The notes under the pieces: generated by a model
Told to the model about the DNA's origin: nothing
The model's database searches: none
What the model saw: only the letters and a program-made list of their open reading frames with translations
Made by a program: the position numbers and the translations under genes
Assembly (NCBI GenBank): GCA_964387935.1
Contig: CAYLZN010000163.1
Coordinates: forward strand, 1 to 12,064
Origin: CAYLZN01 sp964387935
GTDB lineage: Bacteria > Acidobacteriota > Vicinamibacteria > Vicinamibacterales > JAFNAJ01
Direction of reading: 5' to 3'
Length of the DNA: 12,064 nucleotides
In this document: positions 1-6,473 of the stretch, piece by piece
How positions within the stretch are numbered: the stretch's first letter is position 1
How the letters are laid out: every line of letters begins with the position of its first letter

Positions 1-18
1 AATTAGAAGTAGGAGTGC

Positions 19-24
19 TAATGT
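19..24 (+). promoter_or_regulatory. Candidate extended -10 element for the DUF4143 ATPase
   Basis: TAATGT is preceded by TGC, an extended -10 arrangement, in a locally AT-rich stretch. It lies 7 bases before the GTG start at 32, so transcription from it would start at or next to the start codon and give a leaderless mRNA. The alternative is a conventional leader, in which AGGAG at 11-15 serves the ATG at 21 and its four-codon ORF, whose TGA overlaps the GTG. Too little upstream sequence is present to look for a -35. Confidence 0.35.
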
Positions 25-31
25 GTAGGCA

Positions 32-1213
32 GTGATCCCGCGGGTCTACGGCCACACGCTCGAGGCGCTCTTGCGGCAGTTCCCGGCGGTGACGGTCCTG
101 GGGCCTCGCCAGTGCGGCAAGACGACGTTCATCCGGCGGGCGCTCCCGACGAGGCGCTACCTCGATCTCGAGCGGCCGACGGACGCGGCGCCTCTCGCCG
201 CGGATCCGGAAGCCCGGCTGGCGCAGCTCGGCACAGGCGTCATCCTGGACGAGGCGCAGCATCTGCCAGCACTGTTCCCGGTGCTGCGCGGGCTCATCGA
301 TCGCGATCGCTCCCGCAACAGGCGGTACGTCCTGCTCGGCTCAGCGGCCCCGTCTCTGGCGCGCGGGATCGCCGAATCGCTGGCGGGGCGCACCGCGTTT
401 CTCGATCTGCCACCCTTCCGGTGGGATGAGGTGGCCGGCCACGCGTCGCGAACGAGCCTGGACGCGCTCTGGCTTCGCGGCGGGTACCCGGATGCCTTCC
501 TCGCCCGCGGCGACGAGCGTCGCCACGACTGGCTGGAGGCGTACACCAGGGCCTTCATCGAACGCGACCTGCCCGCGCTCGGCATCTCGGTGTCCGCGCC
601 CCAGATGCGCAGGCTGTGGACCATGCTGGCCCACGTCAACGGCGGACTGTGGAATGCGTCACAGCTCGCCGCCTCCCTCGGCGTCAGCTACCACACCGTG
701 GATCGCTACGTCCACATCCTCGAACACGCGTTCCTGGTGAGGAAGCTCCGGCCCTACTTCGCCAATGTGTGCAAGCGGCTGGTCAAGAGTCCGAAGCTCT
801 ACTTTCGGGACACGGGGTTGCTGCACTACTTCCTCGGGATCCGTTCCGCCGCGGACCTCGAGACTCACCCGGCCCGTGGCGCGAGCTGGGAGGCGTTCCT
901 GGTAGACCAGGTGATCACCGCGTACGAGCGAGTCGATCGCGCGAGCCAGCCGTGGTTCTGGCGGACCGCCAAGGGCGAGGAGGTGGACCTGCTGGTCGAG
1001 ACCGGGTCCCGCCTCGTGCCGTTCGAGTTCAAGCTGCACTCGGCGCCAGACGGCGACAGCGCACGAGCCCTTCGGCGGTGCATGGCCGACCTCCGCCTCG
1101 ACCGCGGCTACGTCGTACATGCCGGTCGGGAGCGATACTCGCTGGGACAGGGCGTCACCGCGATCCCGGCCGCGCGCCTGCTCGCGCGACCTGCGGACCT
1201 ACGGAGGCTGTAG
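32..1213 (+). CDS. Solitary ATP-binding protein, AAA domain plus DUF4143
   Basis: 393 residues from a GTG start. The N-terminal P-loop ATPase has Walker A GPRQCGKTT at about residues 24-32 (the family more often has GPRQVGKTT), Walker B ILDEAQ at 71-76 and a sensor-like LLGS at 101-104. The C-terminal half is of the DUF4143 type. It has a winged-helix-like stretch at about 207-240, then a restriction-endonuclease-like signature: E287 in SWEAF, D319 in EEVDLL, and E332-x-K334 in FEFK. Family members are widespread, often occur alone, vary between strains and have no settled function; DNA binding or nuclease activity is inferred. The only other candidate start, the ATG at 21, gives four codons and a stop, so GTG is used. 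The gene ends 18 bp before the stop of the convergent xylulokinase and has no same-strand partner here, so it looks like an accessory singleton. Confidence 0.9.
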   Translation: MIPRVYGHTLEALLRQFPAVTVLGPRQCGKTTFIRRALPTRRYLDLERPTDAAPLAADPEARLAQLGTGVILDEAQHLPALFPVLRGLIDRDRSRNRRYVLLGSAAPSLARGIAESLAGRTAFLDLPPFRWDEVAGHASRTSLDALWLRGGYPDAFLARGDERRHDWLEAYTRAFIERDLPALGISVSAPQMRRLWTMLAHVNGGLWNASQLAASLGVSYHTVDRYVHILEHAFLVRKLRPYFANVCKRLVKSPKLYFRDTGLLHYFLGIRSAADLETHPARGASWEAFLVDQVITAYERVDRASQPWFWRTAKGEEVDLLVETGSRLVPFEFKLHSAPDGDSARALRRCMADLRLDRGYVVHAGRERYSLGQGVTAIPAARLLARPADLRRL

Positions 1214-1231
1214 CACGCCACGAGCGTCGGC

Positions 1232-2863
1232 TCACCGGCGGAGTCGCGCGCGATAGGCCTGGATGAGCGGCATCGGATCCGGGCCCGCCTGCCGTGCGTG
1301 CGCCTCGCAGGCCGCGTGCAACGGCTCGACGCGTGCGTAGACGTCCACGTGCGAGGGGACGGGACGGATCCGGCTGGCCGCCAGCGGCTCCGCAAATCCG
1401 CGAACGACCTCGTCCCACGCCACCGGTGTGCCGTCGGAGAGCGCGTCGGCGTGATACGCGCGGAGCGCGGCCCCGAGACACGCCGAGTTGGCGGCGGGCA
1501 ATTGACAGACGTCGGCATCGAAGACGTCGGCCGCCACCTGCAGGAGGTCGCGGTTCACCGCCGCCCCGCCCGTGGCGTGGATGGTGTCGACATGCACGCC
1601 CATCCAGCGCGAGTGGCGCCGCATGGCGAGCATCTGCGCCTCGACGACCGCCCGCACACTGGCCGGACCGTCGGTTGACTCCAGGCCGTAGCGGCGCACG
1701 CCAGGCTCCAGGATCGGCGGCGTGATCTCCGGCTCGAACCAGGGCAGCAGGACCGCACCGCCGTTGCCGGGCGGCGTCGATCGCAGCGCGCGCGAGAAGT
1801 CGTCCCAGGTCAGCCCGAACGCCTGGCGGATGCGGTCACGCGCCAGCGAGCCGTTCTTGAAGCACACGAGGCTCATGTAGCGACCGGTCGGCGACCCGAA
1901 GACATGGGCCGCGCCCGTCGGATCGACCTGCGGCTCCTGCATGAACCCGAACAGCGTGTCGCTCGTGCCCAGCGAGATCGTGATCCGACCTTCCTTGACG
2001 AGCCCGGTGCCGATGAGGCTCGACGGATTGTCGCCGGTCCACGCGACGACTTTCGTCGCAGGGAATCCGTAGCGCGCGGTCCAGTACGGCGCGAGTCTGC
2101 CGACGACGGTCCAGGAGTCGCGGATCGGAGGCAGGCGTCGCCGGAGATCGGGCGCGGTCGCGTCCATCGCGGCCCGGGCCCAGTCGCGAGTCCTGATGTC
2201 CATCAGGTTCATGCCCGCGCCGTCGCCGGGGTCGATCGGTGCATGTCGCCCGGCGAGCAGCGACGCCAGGTACGAGCTGACGAGGTGCACCCGATCCGTG
2301 CGGGCGTACCCGTCGGGGTCGCGCGACCAGAACTTGCGGATCTGGGGGCCGGTGAAGCGCTCGAACGCGCGCGACCCGGTGAGTCGCGCGAGTGCGCTGG
2401 CGCCGCCGACCGCGTCCTCGATCGCCTCACATTCCGCCGACGTGCTCGAGTCCATCCAGACGGGGGCTTCGGCGCGCGAGAGGCAGTCGGGCAGCTGGTC
2501 GGCCAGCGCCCGTCCCGGATTCAGGGCCGCGAGCAGGGTCTCCGCGCGTTCGTTGAAGTACACGCTGCCGTGCTGCTGGCCCGATCCCGACACGGCGCGG
2601 AGCTGGCCCAGGTCCAGGCCGCTCTCGCGCGAGACGACTTCCATCAGGCGGTCGAGCGCCTCGGCCCACATCAGCGGCGAGGACACGACGACGGCCGGGT
2701 CGGCGGCATCGCGTCGGACACCGTGGGTCGTGCCGTAGCCGGGGAAGGCGAGGTCGAACTCGAGCGACCGCTCGAACACGATCCGCCGTGTCTCGTCACG
2801 AATCTCGATGACGATCGCCGACAGGCTCTGGGTGCTGCAATCGAAGCCGAGGTAGAGGGACAT
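1232..2863 (-). CDS. xylB: Xylulokinase of the animal XYLB type (FGGY kinase)
   Basis: 543 residues. FGGY-family sugar kinase, expected to phosphorylate D-xylulose with ATP to xylulose 5-phosphate in the cytoplasm, feeding the pentose phosphate pathway. Visible motifs: the N-terminal phosphate-binding loop FDCSTQSLS (7-15), SGQQHGS (94-100), VWMDSST (135-141), the probable catalytic Asp278 in TGDNPSSL, SLGTSDT (297-303) and ATGGAAVNRD (430-439). The length and many blocks (GSRAFERFTG, CFKNGSL, GNGG, ITPPI, ANSAC) match human XYLB, about 536 residues, as I remember it, better than E. coli XylB at about 484. The symbol denotes function, not orthology to E. coli xylB. No xylose isomerase, transporter or other pentose gene is in the window. 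It has its own TATAAT upstream; no strong Shine-Dalgarno precedes the ATG. A related FGGY substrate such as another ketose is possible. Confidence 0.88.
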   Translation of the reverse strand: MSLYLGFDCSTQSLSAIVIEIRDETRRIVFERSLEFDLAFPGYGTTHGVRRDAADPAVVVSSPLMWAEALDRLMEVVSRESGLDLGQLRAVSGSGQQHGSVYFNERAETLLAALNPGRALADQLPDCLSRAEAPVWMDSSTSAECEAIEDAVGGASALARLTGSRAFERFTGPQIRKFWSRDPDGYARTDRVHLVSSYLASLLAGRHAPIDPGDGAGMNLMDIRTRDWARAAMDATAPDLRRRLPPIRDSWTVVGRLAPYWTARYGFPATKVVAWTGDNPSSLIGTGLVKEGRITISLGTSDTLFGFMQEPQVDPTGAAHVFGSPTGRYMSLVCFKNGSLARDRIRQAFGLTWDDFSRALRSTPPGNGGAVLLPWFEPEITPPILEPGVRRYGLESTDGPASVRAVVEAQMLAMRRHSRWMGVHVDTIHATGGAAVNRDLLQVAADVFDADVCQLPAANSACLGAALRAYHADALSDGTPVAWDEVVRGFAEPLAASRIRPVPSHVDVYARVEPLHAACEAHARQAGPDPMPLIQAYRARLRR

Positions 2864-2905
2864 GGGCGCAGAGGCCAGCGCTCGGCGGCGGGCGATCGCC
2901 GGCTG

Positions 2906-2911
2906 ATTATA
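2906..2911 (-). promoter_or_regulatory. -10 box (TATAAT) for the xylulokinase gene
   Basis: Read on the minus strand this is a perfect TATAAT in a very G+C-rich setting. It would place the transcription start near 2899, leaving a leader of about 36 bases before the ATG at 2863. I see no convincing -35 (the 17-base-spaced hexamer reads GCTCGC). The same AT-rich patch, read on the plus strand, contains GATTAT and TATACG, so it could also drive the small regulator gene that begins beside it. Confidence 0.55.
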
Positions 2912-2913
2912 CG

Positions 2914-3114
2914 ATGCCGCAGCTCGCCGCGAGCGCGGTGTTGCTGCGTCGCGGTCGACCCAGGCAGGGTCGCCGTCACACGTCGACCGTCAGGTCCGTC
3001 AGGCTGCCCGAGGCGCTGTGGAAGGAGATGGAGCGGGCGGCGCGCGCCAGGCGCCTCAACCTCCATCAGGCGATGCGGGCGGCCCTGCTGGCCTGGCTTG
3101 ACCGCGCGGGCTGA
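2914..3114 (+). CDS. Small ribbon-helix-helix (CopG-like) DNA-binding protein
   Basis: 66 residues. The basic N-terminal part contains RRGRPRQGRR (12-21). It is followed by a strand-helix-helix pattern: a short strand VRSVRLP at about 26-32, helix ALWKEMERAARARR at about 34-47, the turn LNLHQ, and helix AMRAALLAWLD. This resembles CopG/Arc-type ribbon-helix-helix proteins that bind DNA as dimers. No toxin gene follows, so an antitoxin role is not supported. Divergent placement next to the xylulokinase promoter suggests self-regulation or control of that gene (inference). The start is uncertain: the ATG at 2914 sits against the AT-rich promoter element, and GTG 2938 or TTG 2941 would keep the whole fold. 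The lipocalin ATG follows its stop by 45 bp. Confidence 0.6.
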   Translation: MPQLAASAVLLRRGRPRQGRRHTSTVRSVRLPEALWKEMERAARARRLNLHQAMRAALLAWLDRAG

Positions 3115-3150
3115 GTGCTGGGCGGGATCGCTTCGAGCCTCCGCGGCGTC

Positions 3151-3157
3151 GAAGAGG
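3151..3157 (+). promoter_or_regulatory. Ribosome binding site fixing the lipocalin start
   Basis: GAAGAGG ends two bases before the ATG at 3160. It supports that ATG over the in-frame GTG at 3115, which abuts the stop of the preceding small gene and would place 15 extra residues before the signal peptide. Confidence 0.6.
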
Positions 3158-3159
3158 TG

Positions 3160-3756
3160 ATGCAGTACACGTTCGCTTCCGCGCGTGACTCCGGGCTTCC
3201 CAGGGCGCTGGTCCTGGCGACCTCCCTCCTTGCGGCGCCCGCCTGGGCGGCCCCTGTGTCGACCGCCTCGGCACCGACGGTCGTCTCGTCGGTGGACCTG
3301 AACCGCTACGCGGGGCGCTGGTACGAGATCGCGCGCTATCCGAACCGCTTCCAGAAACAGTGCGCATCAGACGTCACCGCAGAGTACGTGCGCCAGCCCG
3401 ATGGTCGCATCGCCGTCATCAACCGCTGCAAGCGCGCCGACGGCACGTGGGACGAAGCGAAGGGCGTGGCGCGTCGTGCAGGGTCGGACCCATCGAACGC
3501 GAAGCTCGAGGTTCGGTTCGCCCCGGCGTTCCTGTCCTTCCTGCCCGTGTGGGGTGACTACTGGGTGATGGATCTGGCGCCCGACTACTCGCACGCACTG
3601 GTGGGGTCGCCAGACCGCAAGTACTTCTGGGTGCTGGCCCGGAGTGCGAACGACCCCGACCTGCTCACACGACTGGAACCGAAGATTCGTGAGCTCGGCT
3701 TCGATCCTGCGCTGGTCCAGGCAACCCGGCACACCGCCAGCGGGTCCACCGAATAG
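3160..3756 (+). CDS. Secreted Blc-type lipocalin
   Basis: 198 residues. An N-terminal signal peptide has hydrophobic core ALVLATSLLAA and probable cleavage after AWA (residue 30). The mature protein carries the bacterial lipocalin signature: VDLNRYAGRWYEIARYPNRF (45-64, the GxWY motif), then QKQC, and near the end the Blc-like blocks GDYWVMDLAPDY (132-143), ALVG (146-149) and KYFWVLAR (154-161). The C-terminal helix region contains KIRELGFDPALV. These beta-barrels bind hydrophobic ligands; E. coli Blc is an outer-membrane lipoprotein that binds lysophospholipids. No lipobox cysteine is visible at the cleavage site, so this one should be soluble in the periplasm or exported. It is 45 bp downstream of the ribbon-helix-helix gene, possibly co-transcribed, and converges on the HipA-like gene with 61 bp between stops. 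Confidence 0.92.
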   Translation: MQYTFASARDSGLPRALVLATSLLAAPAWAAPVSTASAPTVVSSVDLNRYAGRWYEIARYPNRFQKQCASDVTAEYVRQPDGRIAVINRCKRADGTWDEAKGVARRAGSDPSNAKLEVRFAPAFLSFLPVWGDYWVMDLAPDYSHALVGSPDRKYFWVLARSANDPDLLTRLEPKIRELGFDPALVQATRHTASGSTE

Positions 3757-3771
3757 CGAGGGCCCGGCAGA

Positions 3772-3815
3772 GGCGGCCGCAAGCCGCTGGCCGCAAGCCG
3801 GAGTCGCCGCCCGCC
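3772..3815 (-). repeat. Degenerate heptamer array (GCNNGCC) after the hipA-like gene
   Basis: On the plus strand the units are GGCGGCC, GCAAGCC, GCTGGCC, GCAAGCC, a 9-base irregular unit ending in GCC, then GCCCGCC. Read in the direction of the minus-strand hipA-like gene, the array (GGCNNGC) begins two bases after its TGA. Two of the units also form short hairpins with the same CGCAA loop: GCGGC-CGCAA-GCCGC and a weaker neighbour. There is no T-run, so a classical intrinsic terminator is not supported. It fills the gap between two convergent stops. A longer array of the same unit lies at 5203-5265. Confidence 0.7.
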
Positions 3816-3817
3816 GC

Positions 3818-5086
3818 TCAGGAATTCCGCGCAAGCAGTTGTCCGTTGTTCGCGCAAATCGCCCGGACCGCATCCGAGAGACGTGCGTCCTCGCTTCCCC
3901 GGGTCCAGAATCGTTGCGCGGCCTCCCGTGCGTCGTCCCAGACATCCAGCGTGTGCGATGTCACGGTCGGGACTGAGAAGACACGAGGGGGCACCTGGCC
4001 ATCAGCCGTCGGCGCATACAGCATCGAGACCTGATCGAAGGCCGGTGCCAGTCGAGGAAGGCCCCCTTCGGTGAAGAACAGCACGTTGTATTGATGCCGA
4101 TCGGTGTTACCAATGAGCGCGCCGAACGCATCCAGCCAGCCAAGCCGTCGCGCATCGTCACCGGTCAGTCGGCCAGCCTCCCTGAGCGACGTCGCGGCAC
4201 GGGCCCAGGAATCTGCCGGATCGGCATGAATCGCCGCAAGACTCAGGACGCTACGTCTTCCACGCAGGCCCGCACGGTCGAAGCGCTCGCTCTCGAGGAA
4301 CCAGTGCGAGGGCGTTTCGATGATGCTGGTGGGTGCCGTCGCGATCCCCCTCGACGCGATCACGTCCAGCGCGAGTCCCTCCAGGATCAGCAGATCACAC
4401 CACCGCCGCGCCACCACGTCGGTCGAACCGCCGCGCGCGGCGAACTTCACGAGCACGTGCCGCCCGCCGACTGCCACACCGAACTTCGGTTGCTCGCCTC
4501 CCGCCGAGGAGCCGGGAGGATGCCCGGCGATCGTCGCGTTGGCAAGGGAGGGATAGTCATCGCGGGTCGCCGCGACCCCTTCCAGCGATTGCCACCGAGC
4601 AAAGGACTCTTCGCCGACGATCAGGTTGCCGGGAAGGTCTTCACCTCGGCATGACATGGCGAGCAGGATGTGGTGATCGGACCAATCGGTCAGTCGCGGC
4701 GGCAGCCGGAGATCGGCATGCGCCGAGGCGAAGTGTCGCCCCAGGAACCCTGCAGGTCGGGCGTCCATGAGCTCGACTGGAAGGCCCTCCGAGATCGTGC
4801 CAGCAGGCATCCAGACGGACTGATGGGCTGCGAGTGTCGTCAACTCGCCTGCCGGAACCGCCGCGCCCGTCGCAGTAATCCGGAAAAGCGGAAAACGCGA
4901 GCCATCGAGATTGGCCCACGGCTGGCGCCACCCGTACTGCGTGGCCCGGCCGCGACCGATTCGGATGACGTCAGGTCCAGCCACCCGCACCATCCGCATG
5001 AGCGTCGCCGGGGAGACGCCCAGGCGCGCCCGAAGCCGAGCTGCGGGAAGAACTCCACGGCTCAGTTCCGGCGCCACGCCATTCAT
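3818..5086 (-). CDS. HipA-family Ser/Thr kinase, YjjJ-like, with fused N-terminal winged helix
   Basis: 422 residues. The N-terminal part (about 12-53) is a helix-turn-helix (ARLRARLGVSPATLMRMV) followed by a wing ending in GRATQYG, as in E. coli YjjJ (HipH). The HipA kinase fold follows: SSAGGEQPKF (193-202), the nucleotide-binding Lys in VLVKFA (K214), ESERFDR (265-271), the catalytic loop IGNTDRHQYN (325-334) with D329 and N334 at HipA-like spacing, and a metal-binding Asp351 in APAFDQVSML. All key residues are present, so an active kinase is likely. HipA proteins phosphorylate substrates such as glutamyl-tRNA synthetase and slow growth; the target here is unknown. No hipB-like gene is adjacent, so the fused DNA-binding domain may replace one. 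By eye G+C is lower than in neighbours (35 of 60 bases at 4081-4140), which could indicate transfer. Confidence 0.9.
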   Translation of the reverse strand: MNGVAPELSRGVLPAARLRARLGVSPATLMRMVRVAGPDVIRIGRGRATQYGWRQPWANLDGSRFPLFRITATGAAVPAGELTTLAAHQSVWMPAGTISEGLPVELMDARPAGFLGRHFASAHADLRLPPRLTDWSDHHILLAMSCRGEDLPGNLIVGEESFARWQSLEGVAATRDDYPSLANATIAGHPPGSSAGGEQPKFGVAVGGRHVLVKFAARGGSTDVVARRWCDLLILEGLALDVIASRGIATAPTSIIETPSHWFLESERFDRAGLRGRRSVLSLAAIHADPADSWARAATSLREAGRLTGDDARRLGWLDAFGALIGNTDRHQYNVLFFTEGGLPRLAPAFDQVSMLYAPTADGQVPPRVFSVPTVTSHTLDVWDDAREAAQRFWTRGSEDARLSDAVRAICANNGQLLARNS

Positions 5087-5092
5087 GAAACG

Positions 5093-5098
5093 ATTATA
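5093..5098 (-). promoter_or_regulatory. -10 box (TATAAT) giving a probable leaderless hipA-like mRNA
   Basis: On the minus strand a perfect TATAAT is followed by exactly six bases and then the ATG at 5086. A standard -10 to +1 spacing therefore puts the transcription start on the A of the start codon. There is no room for a Shine-Dalgarno sequence. TTTAAA (5114-5119), a four-of-six match to TTGACA at the short spacing of 15 bases, is a possible -35. Confidence 0.65.
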
Positions 5099-5117
5099 AG
5101 GCGTTGATAGTGCTTTA

Positions 5118-5129
5118 AATATGGATATT
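5118..5129. promoter_or_regulatory. Perfect inverted repeat upstream of the hipA-like gene
   Basis: AATAT-GG-ATATT is a 12-base inverted repeat overlapping the probable -35 region of the hipA-like promoter. Its position suits an operator for the protein's own N-terminal helix-turn-helix (inference). The whole 5090-5180 stretch is strikingly AT-rich for this window and holds no convincing gene. Confidence 0.35.
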
Positions 5130-5202
5130 ATTGGCCGTATTCGCGCTCATTGTGAAATGTAAAATGAAACGAGTTGAGAACGAGCATTCCTGCTGGTACG
5201 TG

Positions 5203-5265
5203 TCCGGCCACCCGCCGCAGGCCGCAGGCCGCCCGCCGCCCGCCGCGAGCCGCAGGCCGTCGTCC
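5203..5265 (-). repeat. Degenerate heptamer array (GCNNGCC), nine units, after the TonB-domain gene
   Basis: On the plus strand, 63 bases divide exactly into nine 7-base units: TCCGGCC, ACCCGCC, GCAGGCC twice, GCCCGCC twice, GCGAGCC, GCAGGCC and GTCGTCC. Seven fit GCNNGCC or differ by one base. The array begins three bases after the TGA of the minus-strand TonB-domain gene and ends before the AT-rich promoter region of the hipA-like gene. The same unit occurs at 3772-3815, also directly after a minus-strand stop codon. Confidence 0.75.
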
Positions 5266-5268
5266 CGC

Positions 5269-6105
5269 TCACTTCAGCGCGAAGCGGATGGTGAGCGTCA
5301 TGGCAACCTGCACCGCCTGACCTTTCGCGTTGCGCGCCGGTTCCCACTCCCACTGGCGCACGGCCGCAATGGCCGCCTCGGACAGCCCCATCGGCTCGCC
5401 GCGCAGCACTTCGAGTCCAGCAACGCGTCCGTTGGTGCCCACGGTCGCCTGCAGCAGCACGATCCCCTCGAAACCGGCCTGCCTGGCCTCGTCAGGGTAG
5501 ACCGGGCTCACCTTCTTGAGGATCTTCGGCTGCGTGATGTCCTTCGTGGCATCCGCGGCCTGCGCTCCATCGGGCAACGGCGGGAAGGGTTCAACGAGCA
5601 GGAACACATAGGGGGCCGCTTCGCCATCCCGGCCGCCGACGATGGCCCGTCCACCGCGCTGGACCCGGATGACCGGTTCTGCGAGCAGTTTGCCCCCTTC
5701 GGTCAGCGCGATCCGGTAGGTCGCGCTCGCCTCGTCGAAGGCCAGTAGCGTGGACTGGATCCTCGGACCGCCCTCCACCGAGAACACGTCCTTCGCCTGG
5801 TCGCCGGGCATGTGGTGGTGAATCGCCGACCCCGTGGGTTCCACCACCGACAACCGGTAGGCGTCGAGCAACTGATCGATGACCTTCAGCACATCGACAG
5901 CGGCGGGCTCGGTCGGCTGGCCTGGCAGGACGACCGTGCCCGGCACGACAACCACCGAAGTGCCGCCGGGCGACGGGTCGGGTCGGCCGACCAGCAGGCG
6001 GTAGTAGGTCGAGATCTTCCCGGTGCCTGGTTCCGCGGCCAGGACCGGGGCGCTGAGGGCGAGCGCGAGGCCGGCCGTCAACACGTGGCTGAGTGCGCTG
6101 TTCAT
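5269..6105 (-). CDS. Secreted protein with TonB C-terminal domain
   Basis: 278 residues from the ATG at 6105. The N-terminal signal sequence (HVLTAGLALALSAPVLAA) is probably cleaved around residue 24. The middle region (about 28-190) is not a family I recognise; it includes VDVLKVIDQLLDAYRLSV and a beta-rich part rich in charged turns. Residues about 192-278 form a TonB_C domain: KVSPVYPDEARQAGFEGIV, then TVGTNGRV and a final strand ending in RFALK. Canonical TonB is held in the inner membrane by an N-terminal helix and a Pro-rich linker; here there is a cleavable-looking signal and no Pro/Lys linker, so a true energy-transducing role is doubtful. AAAGAGG at 6112-6118 sets the start. Its ATG overlaps the TGA of the upstream anti-sigma-like gene (ATGA), so it is the last gene of the sigma operon. 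The in-frame extension to 6336 lies inside that gene and is rejected. Confidence 0.85.
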   Translation of the reverse strand: MNSALSHVLTAGLALALSAPVLAAEPGTGKISTYYRLLVGRPDPSPGGTSVVVVPGTVVLPGQPTEPAAVDVLKVIDQLLDAYRLSVVEPTGSAIHHHMPGDQAKDVFSVEGGPRIQSTLLAFDEASATYRIALTEGGKLLAEPVIRVQRGGRAIVGGRDGEAAPYVFLLVEPFPPLPDGAQAADATKDITQPKILKKVSPVYPDEARQAGFEGIVLLQATVGTNGRVAGLEVLRGEPMGLSEAAIAAVRQWEWEPARNAKGQAVQVAMTLTIRFALK

Positions 6106-6473
6106 GGTGAACCTCTTTCGATCGGCTCCAGTGGGCCGGTGATGAAGTAAACCGGGGTCTCCGCGTCGAGCCAGAACTGGACGACGTTGGAGGGAAGCGA
6201 AGGCACGTCCGGAAGTGCGGCTGGCGAGCTGGTCGCCGGGGGTGGCGGCTGCACGCGCGGGGCCGGCCCGAGCACGACCCAGACAACGAGCGCAGTGGCG
6301 GCCGCGGCAGCTGCGTACGCCGGTCGTCGCAGCCATGGGAGCGTGGCCGCGCGTCCTTCCAGCCGAGCCATCACCCGGCGGGCCGCGGTGCTCCCGGCGG
6401 TCACCGGGGGTCGTCGTCCCCAGTTTCTGATCCGCCCCTCGATCGGGTCGAGATCCGGTTCGTTGGTGCTCAT
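6102..6473 (-). CDS. Putative single-pass anti-sigma factor
   Basis: 123 residues. A charged cytoplasmic N-terminal part (1-50) includes the helix ARRVMARLEGRAA, followed by one membrane segment at about 52-69 (AYAAAAAATALVVWVVLG), a Pro-rich stretch and a short extracytoplasmic tail. The tail contains NVVQFWLDAETPVYFITGP (97-115). It has no zinc-binding HxxxCxxC anti-sigma motif. Assignment rests on topology and position: its ATG overlaps the TGA of the ECF sigma gene upstream (ATGA), and its own stop overlaps the start of the TonB-domain gene. Such membrane proteins usually hold the sigma factor inactive until a signal arrives; that role is inferred. A GAGG sequence lies eight bases before the start. 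Confidence 0.65.
   Translation of the reverse strand: MSTNEPDLDPIEGRIRNWGRRPPVTAGSTAARRVMARLEGRAATLPWLRRPAYAAAAAATALVVWVVLGPAPRVQPPPPATSSPAALPDVPSLPSNVVQFWLDAETPVYFITGPLEPIERGSP

Noticed and set aside
2914..3114. Antitoxin of a type II toxin-antitoxin pair
   Set aside because: The next gene is a secreted lipocalin, not a toxin, and the hipA-like kinase is on the other strand, about 700 bp away beyond the lipocalin.
1904..3160. 418-residue open frame on the plus strand
   Set aside because: It is antisense to the clearly conserved xylulokinase, is Arg-rich with no motif, and overlaps the small regulator in another frame.
3757..3817. Intrinsic terminator between the lipocalin and hipA-like genes
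   Set aside because: Short GC hairpins exist but neither strand has a T-run after them, so I report the stretch as a repeat array only.
5203..5265. CRISPR array or other spaced repeat system
   Set aside because: Units are 7 bases, contiguous and degenerate with no spacers, and no cas gene is present.
5131..5748. 205-residue plus-strand frame beginning in the AT-rich gap
   Set aside because: Most of it is antisense to the TonB domain and its start (TTG) has no ribosome site. The AT-rich part is better read as promoter DNA of the hipA-like gene.
6106..6336. N-terminal extension of the TonB-domain protein
   Set aside because: The extension lies inside the anti-sigma-like gene in another frame. 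The ATG at 6105 has a good ribosome site, a signal peptide and a classic ATGA overlap.
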